Of a stretch of 61,940 nt of DNA, positions 7,400 through 16,491 are shown piece by piece; the stretch's first letter is position 1, and every line of letters begins with the position of its first letter. Made by a program: the position numbers and the translations under genes. A model generated the notes under the pieces. It ran no database searches. It was given only the letters and a program-made list of their open reading frames with translations, and had not been told where the DNA came from. The stretch is from an uncultured Clostridia bacterium. Lineage in GTDB: Bacteria > Bacillota > Clostridia > Oscillospirales > CAG-272. The stretch is from NCBI GenBank assembly GCA_947630625.1, contig CANRIL010000012.1, forward strand, positions 1-61,940, given 5' to 3'.

Positions 7400-7459
7400 T
7401 TTTTGTCTTTGACGTAAGAGAGTTTGACCTCGCAGTCTTTTTCATATGGGGGGAACGGT

Positions 7460-8371
7460 ATGGATTCAATCTTATCGTGGCTCAGGGAGTTCGGGAAAAA
7501 TATCCTGAGAACGCTTTCGCTTCTGACGTTTCAGGATTCTTTCGTGGATTCTCTCGTAAATATAATCGACATCCTGTTTGTCGCCGTACTGTTTTATTAC
7601 ATTTTTAAATTCATACGCCGCCGCCGCGCGGGGAAGCTTGCCATCGGCGTCGCCGTTTTCCTTCTGATCCTTTTGGTGACGCAGGCGCTCGATATGCACG
7701 CGTCCCAGTTCCTGCTCGCGAACGTGTTCCAGATCGGACTCGTCACCGTCATCGTCGTGTTCCAGCCGGAGCTCCGCTCCGCGCTTGAGGTCATCGGCGG
7801 GGAAACGGTCATGGCGCCGTTCAAGCGCTCGCGCGACGTTTCCGAGACGACCGCGATGATCGACGTTCTGGCGGACGCCGTGTCAGACCTCTCCGAATCG
7901 AAGACGGGCGCGCTCATCGTCATCGAGCGGACGACGCTGCTCGGCGACCACATAATCACCGGCACGGTCATAAACGCCGATGTCGAAAAGGAGCTCATCA
8001 AAAACATATTCTTCAACAAAGCGCCGATGCACGACGGCGCGATGATAATTCGCGGCAACCGCATCCACGCCGCCGGGTGCCTGCTCCCGCTGACGACGCG
8101 CACCGACCTCATCAAGGACCTCGGCATGCGCCACCGCGCCGCGATAGGACTCTCCGAGAACAGCGACGCGATAGTCATCGTGGTCAGCGAGGAGACGGGG
8201 ACGATATCATACGTTGAGGGCGGCGAAATATCGCGCAACTACACACCGACAATGCTGAAGGCGCAGCTCCGCTCCGTTCTCGTCGGCGACGAAGACGAAA
8301 AGAAGCATTCGATCCGCCGCACGGTCAAAAACGTGACCGGACGGATCAAGTCGGAAAAGAAAAACAGGTGA
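7460..8371 (+). CDS. cdaA: Diadenylate cyclase CdaA
   Basis: 303 residues: three predicted membrane helices in the first ~90 residues and a cytoplasmic DisA_N domain with both catalytic motifs, DGA (HDGAMII, near residue 192) and RHR (MRHRAAIG, near 222). It makes cyclic di-AMP from two ATP. The ATG at 7460 follows a GGGGGGA ribosome site. The open frame continues upstream from a TTG but without family similarity. cdaR follows 11 bp later, as usual. The usual third gene, glmM, is replaced here by recJ. Expression probably depends on the repeated TATAAT units upstream. Confidence 0.96.
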   Translation: MDSILSWLREFGKNILRTLSLLTFQDSFVDSLVNIIDILFVAVLFYYIFKFIRRRRAGKLAIGVAVFLLILLVTQALDMHASQFLLANVFQIGLVTVIVVFQPELRSALEVIGGETVMAPFKRSRDVSETTAMIDVLADAVSDLSESKTGALIVIERTTLLGDHIITGTVINADVEKELIKNIFFNKAPMHDGAMIIRGNRIHAAGCLLPLTTRTDLIKDLGMRHRAAIGLSENSDAIVIVVSEETGTISYVEGGEISRNYTPTMLKAQLRSVLVGDEDEKKHSIRRTVKNVTGRIKSEKKNR

Positions 8372-8382
8372 GGTGGTGCCAT

Positions 8383-9642
8383 ATGACTGAAACGACATCG
8401 GAAAAGGCGCACGGCAGCCACGATTTTATAGCCAAGATAGTATGCCTGCTTCTGGCGCTTATCATCTGGCTCTACGTCATGGAGGTCGAAAACCCCGACT
8501 GGGAGGAGGAATACACGGGCATCCCGGTCGAGCTGGCGAACACGGACGAGATCGAGATCGACCACGACCTGACGATCTACGGCGGCTACTCAAACAATAT
8601 CGACATAACGCTCCGCGGGCGCAGAAATCAGCTCTCCGCCATCACCGCAGAGGATATAAAGGCGACGGCAGACGTTTCTGAAATCTCCGAACCGGGCGAA
8701 TATACGCTGCCCATATCTATCAGCGTCCCCGACGACTCGGAGCTCATCGGCTCGTCCGCCGATTCCGTGACGGTGCTCGTCGACAAGCGCGACCGCAAGA
8801 CGGTCGATCTGATCCCGAAATACAGCGGCCTCATAATCGAGGACGGATATATCCAGGGCGACCCCGTGCTCTCGTCCCCCACGGTCACGGTCACGGGTCC
8901 TTCGAGATATCTTTCCGGCATTGACCACGCGGAAGTGCTCGTGCCCGACCTCGGAAGGGTAACAAGCTCCGTCCGCGCGTACGGCTCGGTCACGCTGATC
9001 GACGCCGACGGCGGCGTCGTTTCGAATCCGTTCGTCACGGCGTCCGTCTCCGAGGTGAGCGTCGACATCCCGATATACGCGCGCAGGACGATACCGCTCG
9101 TTGTCGAATACATGTACGGATTCTATAACGAGGACAACGTCGAAATAACGCTCGACCACCCGACGATCGACGTTCGCGGGGACGCCGACGTTATAAACAA
9201 GCTTGACAAGATCGTCGTCACGACGGTAGACGAAAAGCTCTATCCCGACGACACGAGCTTCACGGTGAAGTTTACGCTCCCGGCGGGAGTCGAGAAGATG
9301 GAGGACTTCGACGAGGTCAATATCACGATCCACCACGTCGGGACCGAAAAACGCAGCATCAACATCCCGATCGGAGTAGAAAATATACTGAACGCGGACG
9401 GCATCTCATATGAGCTCCTGCAGAGCACGCTGACGGTGACGCTGCGCGGCGACCCGGGCGAGCTTTATCTCGTCTCCGCCGAAAACATTGTCGCCGAGAT
9501 CGACCTGCGTTCGTATTCGGGCGCGCAGTCCGGACGGACGAGAATTCCGGTCACGCTGAAATTCACGAACACGAAGACCGTCTACGAGCTTGGCGAATAC
9601 TACGTCGACGTTATGATAAACGCAGATGCGCCGACAGAATAA
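8383..9642 (+). CDS. cdaR: CdaA regulator CdaR (YbbR-domain protein)
   Basis: 419 residues with one N-terminal membrane helix (about residues 15-34, FIAKIVCLLLALIIWLYVM) and then an extracellular region of YbbR-type beta repeats. CdaR contacts CdaA through the membrane and modulates cyclic di-AMP synthesis. The ATG at 8383 has AGGTGG about 6 bp upstream. The upstream in-frame GTG/ATG extension is not supported. It lies between cdaA and recJ with gaps of 11 and 9 bp, so the three are very likely co-transcribed. Confidence 0.93.
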   Translation: MTETTSEKAHGSHDFIAKIVCLLLALIIWLYVMEVENPDWEEEYTGIPVELANTDEIEIDHDLTIYGGYSNNIDITLRGRRNQLSAITAEDIKATADVSEISEPGEYTLPISISVPDDSELIGSSADSVTVLVDKRDRKTVDLIPKYSGLIIEDGYIQGDPVLSSPTVTVTGPSRYLSGIDHAEVLVPDLGRVTSSVRAYGSVTLIDADGGVVSNPFVTASVSEVSVDIPIYARRTIPLVVEYMYGFYNEDNVEITLDHPTIDVRGDADVINKLDKIVVTTVDEKLYPDDTSFTVKFTLPAGVEKMEDFDEVNITIHHVGTEKRSINIPIGVENILNADGISYELLQSTLTVTLRGDPGELYLVSAENIVAEIDLRSYSGAQSGRTRIPVTLKFTNTKTVYELGEYYVDVMINADAPTE

Positions 9643-9651
9643 GGAAATAAT

Positions 9652-11811
9652 ATGGCTGGCTTTATGAAAATGGGCTCCGCCCGCTTTGATGCGCCCCCAC
9701 CCATTGACACGGCGGCTGCCGCCGCCGTGTCCGCCGGGCTCGGCGTGTCGGCGGCGATGGGACGATTGCTTTACAGGCGCGGCTGCCGGACGGCGGACGA
9801 GGCGCGCGCGTTTATACGGATGGAGGACGGCGTGATACACGACCCGTTCCTGCTCCCCGATATGCGCGCCGCCGTCGACAAGATATTGTCGGCGCTCGCG
9901 CTGCATAAGAAAATCGCGATTTTCGGCGATTATGACGCTGACGGCGTTACATCCGTCAGCGTCCTTTACCTTTTTTTATCGGAGCTCGGCGCGGACGTGA
10001 TATATAGGATACCGCGCCGCAGCGAGGGCTACGGGATGACGCGTGAGGCGCTTTCCGAGCTCGCCGAACGGGGAGCCGAGCTTATAATCACCGTTGACAC
10101 GGGCACGACCGCGACGGAGGAGATCGCGTACGCGTATGAGCTCGGGCTCGAGGTCGTTGTGACCGACCACCACGAATGCGCGGACGAGCTGCCGCGCGCC
10201 GCCGCCGTCGTCAACCCGCAGCGGCATGACAGCGAATATCCGTTTTCGGGGCTCGCCGGAGTCGGCGTCGTATATAAGCTCGTCGCCGCGCTCGAATCGT
10301 CGGCGCATAATGTCCCGACGGCGGAGGCGACGATGCGCGTCAGCGAGAAATATATCGACCTTGTGGCGATCGGCACGATCGCCGACGTTATGCCCGTGCT
10401 CGACGAGAACAGGATCATAATCAGCCGCGGGCTTTCAAAAATCGAAAACACGAACCGGACGGGGCTCCGCGCATTGATCGAGGCGGACGCCGCCGACGCG
10501 GGGCGGGGCGGCAGAGCGTGGCGGCGGCCGAAGATCACGTCCGGGTACATAAGCTTCACGCTCGCGCCGCGCATAAACGCGGCGGGCAGAATGGACGACG
10601 CCTCGCTCGCCTCGGAGCTTTTTTTGTCGACCGACCCGGCGCGCGCCGCGTACCTCGCGGGGAGGCTCTGCGAGATAAACCGCGAGCGCCAGCGGATCGA
10701 AAACGAGATCGCCGCGCAGGCGATAGAAAAAATCGAAGCAGACCCCGAAATTTTGCGCGCCCCCGTCATCGTCGTCGCCGACGACGGATGGCAGAAGGGC
10801 ATAATCGGCATCGTCGCTTCGCGCGTCACGGAAAAATACGGCCGCCCTTCGATCCTCGTCTCGTTCGAGGGGGACGGGGGCGAACACGATGTCGGGCGCG
10901 GCTCGGGCAGAAGCGTCAAGGGATTTGACCTCGCCGCCTCGCTTGCGGAGTGCGACGACTGCCTTATCAGGCACGGCGGGCACGAGCTCGCCGCCGGGCT
11001 TTCGGTCGAGCGCGGCAGGCTCGATGAATTCAGAGCGCGCATAAACGGGATCGCGAGCGAAAAATTTGCGGCAGCCGGAGGCGAGATTTCAGTCACCGCG
11101 GACGACGTTCTTGACCCCGCCGAGCTGACTGTCGGATTTGCCGACGAGATACACATGCTTGAGCCGTTCGGAGTCGGAAATCCGACGCCGCTCTTCATCA
11201 TGAAAAACGCGCGCGTCGCGTCCGTGCTCGGCGTCGGCGGCGACAAGCACACGCGGCTGACGTTTGCGTCGGACGGGGCGAGCGTTTCAGGGATATGCTT
11301 CTCCGTCAGCCCCGAGGCGACCGGCGTCGGAGAGGGGGACGTTACTGACGTGCTCTTCAATCTCGACGTGAACGAATTCCGTGGCGAGCGCTCGGTGCAG
11401 CTCGTCATCCGCGGCATACGCGAGGGCGAGGCTGTGACCGAAAAGCGCCGGGAGTGCGAGCGGATATATGCGATCATGCGCTCCGGCGGCGACGGCGACA
11501 GACCGGAATTCGGCCGTCACGTGCCGGACAGGGGCGAGCTCGCCCTCGTTTATAGGGCGGTCAGAGCGTCGGTCAATTCCGGCAAAGCCGAGTTTTCGGC
11601 GGAGGAAATTGCGGAACAATCGTTCGGAAAAGAGTCCGATGAGACGGTCAAGACGAAACTTGCTCTTGACATTTTCGCCGAGATGGATATACTTTCAATT
11701 ATAACGACGGACAGCGGCACATATATCGCCGCCGAGCCTAAAATAAAACGGAAGGCAGACCTTCAAAGCTCCGTGATCCTCGGCGAGCTGCGCCGGAGGT
11801 ATTCGGTATAG
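9652..11811 (+). CDS. recJ: Single-stranded-DNA exonuclease RecJ
   Basis: 719 residues. The DHH phosphoesterase domain shows DYDADGVTS (near residue 92) and DHHE (near 172). The DHHA1 domain shows GRGSGRSVKGFDL (near 420) and GGHELAAG (near 441). An OB-like domain and a C-terminal extension follow. RecJ is a 5'-3' exonuclease used in recombination and repair. It starts 9 bp after cdaR. The last ~50 bp of the gene occur twice more, degenerated, in the gap that follows (see the repeat at 11761-11957). The C-terminal ~120 residues after the OB region are less conserved. Confidence 0.95.
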   Translation: MAGFMKMGSARFDAPPPIDTAAAAAVSAGLGVSAAMGRLLYRRGCRTADEARAFIRMEDGVIHDPFLLPDMRAAVDKILSALALHKKIAIFGDYDADGVTSVSVLYLFLSELGADVIYRIPRRSEGYGMTREALSELAERGAELIITVDTGTTATEEIAYAYELGLEVVVTDHHECADELPRAAAVVNPQRHDSEYPFSGLAGVGVVYKLVAALESSAHNVPTAEATMRVSEKYIDLVAIGTIADVMPVLDENRIIISRGLSKIENTNRTGLRALIEADAADAGRGGRAWRRPKITSGYISFTLAPRINAAGRMDDASLASELFLSTDPARAAYLAGRLCEINRERQRIENEIAAQAIEKIEADPEILRAPVIVVADDGWQKGIIGIVASRVTEKYGRPSILVSFEGDGGEHDVGRGSGRSVKGFDLAASLAECDDCLIRHGGHELAAGLSVERGRLDEFRARINGIASEKFAAAGGEISVTADDVLDPAELTVGFADEIHMLEPFGVGNPTPLFIMKNARVASVLGVGGDKHTRLTFASDGASVSGICFSVSPEATGVGEGDVTDVLFNLDVNEFRGERSVQLVIRGIREGEAVTEKRRECERIYAIMRSGGDGDRPEFGRHVPDRGELALVYRAVRASVNSGKAEFSAEEIAEQSFGKESDETVKTKLALDIFAEMDILSIITTDSGTYIAAEPKIKRKADLQSSVILGELRRRYSV

Positions 11812-11957
11812 ACCGGATTTCGCAAAGCCGAGCTTAAAAATTCCCGTAATTCTTCGGAAAAGGTGCCGGAGGTATCCGACATAGCCCCCGGCTTTCGCAA
11901 AGCAAAGCTTAAAAATTCCCGTGATCCTTCGGAAAATGCGCCCGGAGGGATTCGTTA
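11761..11957 (+). repeat. Degenerate tandem copies of the recJ 3' end
   Basis: The last ~51 bp of recJ (cttcaaagctccgtgatcct to the tatag end) align with two downstream stretches, near 11833-11884 and 11907-11957, that keep CCCGTGATCCTTCGG and CCGGAGG-ATTCG blocks. The CCGGA blocks sit at 11793, 11866 and 11942 (spacing 73 and 76 bp). The first downstream copy keeps the stop codon (acatag). Confidence 0.85.
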
Positions 11958-11999
11958 AGAGACACATCTGACATCAAAGAGATGCGCGGAGGAAAACAT

Positions 12000-14258
12000 A
12001 TGACAGACGGTAAAGACGACATTAAAAATGAAAATCCGGCGGAGGCGGCAGCGAGGGGAGATGACCCGCTGCGCGACGACCTGCTCTCCGATCTTGCGTC
12101 TTACGGCAAGCCGTACAACATGGAGCGGATAACGGAGGCATACGAATATGCGAAAATGCTCCACGAGGGGCAGCGCCGCCGTTCCGGGGAGCCGTATATT
12201 GTCCATCCCGTCGCCGTCGCGAAGATCGCGGCGTCTCTCGGACTCGACACGGACGCCATCATAGCATCGCTCCTGCATGACACGATCGAGGACTGCGGGG
12301 ACAAGACGAGCATCGGCGAGATTTCGTCAAGATTCGGTCCCACCGTCGCCGAGCTCGTCGATGGGCTGACGAAGATGGTGAGCATCGACGTTAAGGATAA
12401 GGAATCGCAGCAGGTCGAGAACATCAGAAAGATGCTGCTCGCCATGTCGCGCGACATCCGCGTCATATTCATCAAACTCTGCGACAGGCTGCACAATATG
12501 CGCACGCTCGGCGCGAAGGAGGAATCGAAGCGGCGCTCCACGGCGCTCGAAACGATGTACGTCTACGCGCCACTCGCGCACCGGCTCGGTATCCAGCGCA
12601 TCAAGCAGGAGCTTGAAATGCTCGCGCTGTCGTATCTTGACCCGATCGGATACGCCGAGGTCAGCGACTATATTGAGAAAAAATACGGTCAGAACAAGAA
12701 TTTCATCGAGAGCATCCAGGAGGACATCTCAAAGAAGCTCTCCGAATACGAGATCAATTTCACGCTCGAAGGGCGCGTCAAGACCGTATTCAGCATCTAT
12801 AACAAGATGTACAACCAGAAAAAGAGCTTCGACGAAATTTACGACTTCTACGCCGTCAGGATCATCGTCGATACGGAGCTCGAATGTTATACGGCGCTCG
12901 GCATCATACATGAAATGTATAAGTCCATGCCCGGACGGTTCAAGGACTATATCTCGACGCCGAAGCCGAATATGTATCAGTCGCTTCACACGACCGTCAT
13001 CGGGCGCGACGGAATCCCGTTCGAGGTGCAGATCAGGACGCGCGCGATGCACCAGATCGCCGAATACGGTATTGCCGCGCACTGGAAATATAAGTCGGGC
13101 GAGCAGTCGAAGGCGGACATCGACAGGCGGCTGCAGTGGATATCGCGCCTTATCGAGACGGAGGACGAGACGCGCGACCCGGACGAATTCATGGAAGCGC
13201 TCAAGATCGACGTTTACCACGATGAAAAGTTCGTCTTCACGCCGAAGGGCGACCTCATCTCGCTGCCGCAGGACGGCACGATCATAGATTTCGCCTACGC
13301 GATACATTCCGAGGTCGGCCACCGCATGGTGGGCGCGAAGATAAACGGCGTCATAACGCCGATAGACAGCCGCCCGCAAAACGGCGAGATCGTGGAGATC
13401 CTGACCTCGAGCGCTGCGAAGGGACCGAGCCGCGACTGGCTCAAGATCGCGGTCACGAGCGAGGCGAAGGGAAAAATTCGCGCCTGGTTCAAAAAGGAGC
13501 GCCGCGCCGAGAACATCATCGTCGGCAGAAACGAGGTCGACCGCGAATTCTCGAAATTCGCGCACGACATCTCGGACGAAAAGAAAAACGAGATCGTCAC
13601 GACCGTCGCAAAGCGCCTCGGCATACAGACGGCGGACGACTTATATAATACGCTCGGCTACGGCGGCATCTCGATCGCGAAAATTCTGCCGAAGCTGCGC
13701 GACGAATTTGAGCGCGTCGCAAAGCTTGAGGCGCCGCACGAGGTCATAACGGCTGAGCAGGTGCAGACGACGACGAAAAAGGTCAAGTCGTCCTCCGGCA
13801 TCGTCGTCGACGGCGTCACGGGGATGCAGGTCAAATTCGCGAAGTGCTGCAACCCGCTGCCGGGCGATTCCGTCATCGGCTTCATCACGAAGGGCTTCGG
13901 CATCTCGATACACAAGCGCGACTGCCCGAACGTCATAAACGCGATGAGCGCTCCGGACGCCGACCCCGACCGCTGGGTCCCCGCGCACTGGGACGAGACA
14001 GACAAGCGCCCCGGCGACCTATATGAAGCGCTCCTTCAAATTTACGCGGCGAACAGCATGACGATAATCGCCGAGATCACGGCGATACTCGCCGAAATGA
14101 AGGTGTCCCTTCTCAGCATCATGACGAAGAAGCAGACGGACGATGAGATAATCATCAATCTGAAGATCGCCTGCAAGGACATGAACCATTATAATTCGAT
14201 CGTATCACGTTTGCGCGGCATCAGCGACGTTCAGCATATCGCGCGCGGATACAACTGA
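12000..14258 (+). CDS. relA: Bifunctional (p)ppGpp synthetase/hydrolase (RelA/SpoT, Rsh)
   Basis: 752 residues with the full Rsh layout: HD hydrolase domain (HDTIED near residue 93), RelA_SpoT synthetase domain (RFKDYISTPKPNMYQSLHT near 305-323), TGS domain (TPKGDLISLPQDGT near 415), zinc-finger-like segment (KCCNPLPGD near 615) and a C-terminal ACT domain (about 680-750). The intact HD motif indicates hydrolase as well as synthetase activity. GGAGG lies 7 bp before the ATG at 12000, which is preferred to the ATG at 11982. dtd follows at 15 bp, as in many Firmicutes. Confidence 0.96.
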   Translation: MTDGKDDIKNENPAEAAARGDDPLRDDLLSDLASYGKPYNMERITEAYEYAKMLHEGQRRRSGEPYIVHPVAVAKIAASLGLDTDAIIASLLHDTIEDCGDKTSIGEISSRFGPTVAELVDGLTKMVSIDVKDKESQQVENIRKMLLAMSRDIRVIFIKLCDRLHNMRTLGAKEESKRRSTALETMYVYAPLAHRLGIQRIKQELEMLALSYLDPIGYAEVSDYIEKKYGQNKNFIESIQEDISKKLSEYEINFTLEGRVKTVFSIYNKMYNQKKSFDEIYDFYAVRIIVDTELECYTALGIIHEMYKSMPGRFKDYISTPKPNMYQSLHTTVIGRDGIPFEVQIRTRAMHQIAEYGIAAHWKYKSGEQSKADIDRRLQWISRLIETEDETRDPDEFMEALKIDVYHDEKFVFTPKGDLISLPQDGTIIDFAYAIHSEVGHRMVGAKINGVITPIDSRPQNGEIVEILTSSAAKGPSRDWLKIAVTSEAKGKIRAWFKKERRAENIIVGRNEVDREFSKFAHDISDEKKNEIVTTVAKRLGIQTADDLYNTLGYGGISIAKILPKLRDEFERVAKLEAPHEVITAEQVQTTTKKVKSSSGIVVDGVTGMQVKFAKCCNPLPGDSVIGFITKGFGISIHKRDCPNVINAMSAPDADPDRWVPAHWDETDKRPGDLYEALLQIYAANSMTIIAEITAILAEMKVSLLSIMTKKQTDDEIIINLKIACKDMNHYNSIVSRLRGISDVQHIARGYN

Positions 14259-14273
14259 TTTTTGGGATTTTGT

Positions 14274-14729
14274 ATGATAGCAATAGTTGAAAGAGTCCAC
14301 AGAGCCGAGGTGTCCGTCGACGGGGAATCGGTCGGCAAGTGCGGGCGCGGATATATGATCGCGCTCGGCGTCGACGTTGACGACACGGAAGCGGACGCGC
14401 GCACGTTGATAGATAAAATATTGAAGCTGCGCATTTTCCGCGACGCGGAAGGGAAACTGAATCTATCTATCCGAGACGTTGGCGGGGAAATCCTCGTCAT
14501 CTCGAATTTCACGCTGCTCGCGAACTGCTACCGCGGGACGCGCCCCGATTATTCACGCGCTGCCCCGCGCGAGGTGTCGGAGCCGCTTTATAAATTCTTT
14601 ATCGACGAGATAAACGCGCGCGGCGTCCACGCGGAGCACGGGATGTTCGGCGCGCGAATGTCTGTCGATATGCTGATGGACGGCCCCGTCATAATCCCGC
14701 TCGACTCGCACAACCTGCCAAGAAAGTGA
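14274..14729 (+). CDS. dtd: D-aminoacyl-tRNA deacylase
   Basis: 151 residues of the DTD family, which removes D-amino acids (and glycine from tRNA-Ala) from mischarged tRNAs. The N terminus MIAIVERVHRAEVSVDGE is typical. The usual SQFTL motif reads SNFTL (near residue 82) and the NDGPVT motif reads MDGPVI (near 138), so two family signatures are altered while the Gly-cisPro pair is kept. It is placed directly after relA, its usual neighbour. The ATG at 14274 is chosen on family length. No strong ribosome site is seen. Confidence 0.9.
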   Translation: MIAIVERVHRAEVSVDGESVGKCGRGYMIALGVDVDDTEADARTLIDKILKLRIFRDAEGKLNLSIRDVGGEILVISNFTLLANCYRGTRPDYSRAAPREVSEPLYKFFIDEINARGVHAEHGMFGARMSVDMLMDGPVIIPLDSHNLPRK

Positions 14730-14738
14730 GATATAACG

Positions 14739-16274
14739 ATGAAGCTTACAGTTGAATCGGACGGAAAGATAAAGGTAAGCGAATATTATTTTCAGACGCT
14801 CTGCATGATATTCTGGCCGGGCGCGAAGTTCGGCGCGGAAACTGATACGGACGCCGACTCGCCGACGGTGCGGTTCACGATAAAAACGGACGCGAAGGGC
14901 GTCACGTCGCGGGCGACGATCGCGGACAGGACGAAGCTGTCCTCCGCCGAGCGCCGCGCGGAATTTGACGGCATCCGCACGGATTCAATGACGGTCAAGC
15001 TCGCGGCGGGCTCCGCGTTCCTCGCGGCGGGCGAGGAATTTCTCCATTATTCGCCCTCGTGGGGGATCATGGTCGGCGTCCGCCCCGCCAAGGTCGCGAG
15101 CGATTATTTGCGCCGCGGCTTTTCCGCGGCAAAGACGAGGAGCACGCTGCGGCAGGAATATTTCCTCTATCCGAAAAAAGCGGCGCTCGTGACCGAGATC
15201 GCGCAGCTTGAGGCGCGCGTCGCGCAGCCGTATTACAGCGGATACTGCAGCGTCTATATCTCGATCCCGTTCTGCCCGACGCGGTGCGCGTACTGCTCGT
15301 TCGTCTCGTACACGTCGAAAAAGCTGCTCTCGCTCATCCCCGATTATATAGACGCGCTCTGCCGCGAGATCGACCTGCGCTTCGCGCTCGTCCGCGAGCT
15401 CGGTCTGAAGGTCGCCTCCGTCTATATCGGCGGCGGCACGCCGACGATATTGAACGAGGAGCAGTTGACGCGCGTCCTGTCGCACGTCGCCGCCGGGACC
15501 GATCTTTCGGAGGTCAAAGAATATACGCTCGAGGCGGGTCGCCCTGACACGATAACGCAGGAAAAGCTGCGGATCGCGAAGCGGATGGGCGTCACGCGGA
15601 TAAGCGTCAACACGCAGACGATAAACGACGAGGTGTTAAAGAGCATCGGGCGGTCGCACACGGCGGCTGATTTTTATCACGCGTTCGAGCTTGCCGTCAA
15701 TTCTGGCATTTACTGCATCAATACGGACCTTATCGCCGGGCTGCCGGGGGAGAATTTCCTCAGCTTCTCAAAGTCGTTTGACCGCGTTGTCGAGATGAGG
15801 CCGGAGAATATAACGGTGCACACGTTCACGGTCAAAAAGGCGGCGGAGATATTGAAGCACGGCGCGTCCGTATACTCCCGCGTGAATAAGGACGCGGGCA
15901 AGAGCGTAGATTATTCACAGATACAGGCGAAGGTGAAGGGATACCGCCCGTATTACGTTTACAGGCAGAAAAACACGGTCGGCAACTATGAAAACGTCGG
16001 GTTCGCGCTCTCCGGTTACGAGGGGCTTTATAACATCTTCATGATGGAGGAGATACACACGGTGCTCGCCGCCGGTGCCGGAGCCGTCAACAGGCTCGTT
16101 TTGCCGCGCGACTGGAACGGCAACACCGGAGAAAAAGACGGCGAACCGAAAATAACGCGCATATTCAATCCGAAATACCCGTATGAATATTTAAAGGAGT
16201 CGGACGCCGCCGCGCGAGACGCGCAGATCTTAGCGGCGAACGCGAAAATACGCGAATTTTACGGCGCAGATTAA
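14739..16274 (+). CDS. hemZ: Radical SAM coproporphyrinogen dehydrogenase-like HemZ
   Basis: 511 residues. The radical-SAM cluster motif CPTRCAYCSF (cysteines near residues 178, 182, 185) follows an N-terminal ~170-residue domain typical of HemZ and absent from HemW/HemN. A GGGTPT motif lies near residue 231. HemZ is assigned to oxygen-independent coproporphyrinogen III oxidation. In organisms without a full haem pathway, its substrate is uncertain. It starts 9 bp after dtd. The last 16 bp of coding sequence are duplicated exactly 43 bp downstream, in the repeat that follows. Confidence 0.9.
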   Translation: MKLTVESDGKIKVSEYYFQTLCMIFWPGAKFGAETDTDADSPTVRFTIKTDAKGVTSRATIADRTKLSSAERRAEFDGIRTDSMTVKLAAGSAFLAAGEEFLHYSPSWGIMVGVRPAKVASDYLRRGFSAAKTRSTLRQEYFLYPKKAALVTEIAQLEARVAQPYYSGYCSVYISIPFCPTRCAYCSFVSYTSKKLLSLIPDYIDALCREIDLRFALVRELGLKVASVYIGGGTPTILNEEQLTRVLSHVAAGTDLSEVKEYTLEAGRPDTITQEKLRIAKRMGVTRISVNTQTINDEVLKSIGRSHTAADFYHAFELAVNSGIYCINTDLIAGLPGENFLSFSKSFDRVVEMRPENITVHTFTVKKAAEILKHGASVYSRVNKDAGKSVDYSQIQAKVKGYRPYYVYRQKNTVGNYENVGFALSGYEGLYNIFMMEEIHTVLAAGAGAVNRLVLPRDWNGNTGEKDGEPKITRIFNPKYPYEYLKESDAAARDAQILAANAKIREFYGAD

Positions 16275-16440
16275 GGCTGGGAAATTAAGGACACGCGAAT
16301 TTTACGGCGTTGGGGGTTGGACGCTAAGACACATGAATATTACATCGTTGAGGCGAGGACACGAAGATACATGATTTATACATCGTCGGTCACGAAGTCG
16401 AGCCGCGAATTTTGCGCCGGTCAGGGCTAAGTAAAATTTC
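16251..16440 (+). repeat. Degenerate tandem copies of the hemZ 3' end
   Basis: CGCGAATTTTACGGCG from the last codons of hemZ (16251) is repeated exactly at 16294, then in weaker form at about 16332, 16370 and 16404 (spacing 43, 38, 38, 34 bp). The copies decay with distance from the gene. The repeat fills the gap to the uridine-kinase-like gene. Confidence 0.88.
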
Positions 16441-16491
16441 CCGCCGGTGCGGCATAGAAATCGAAAAAATAAAAGAAGGGCGGTGCTGCCG

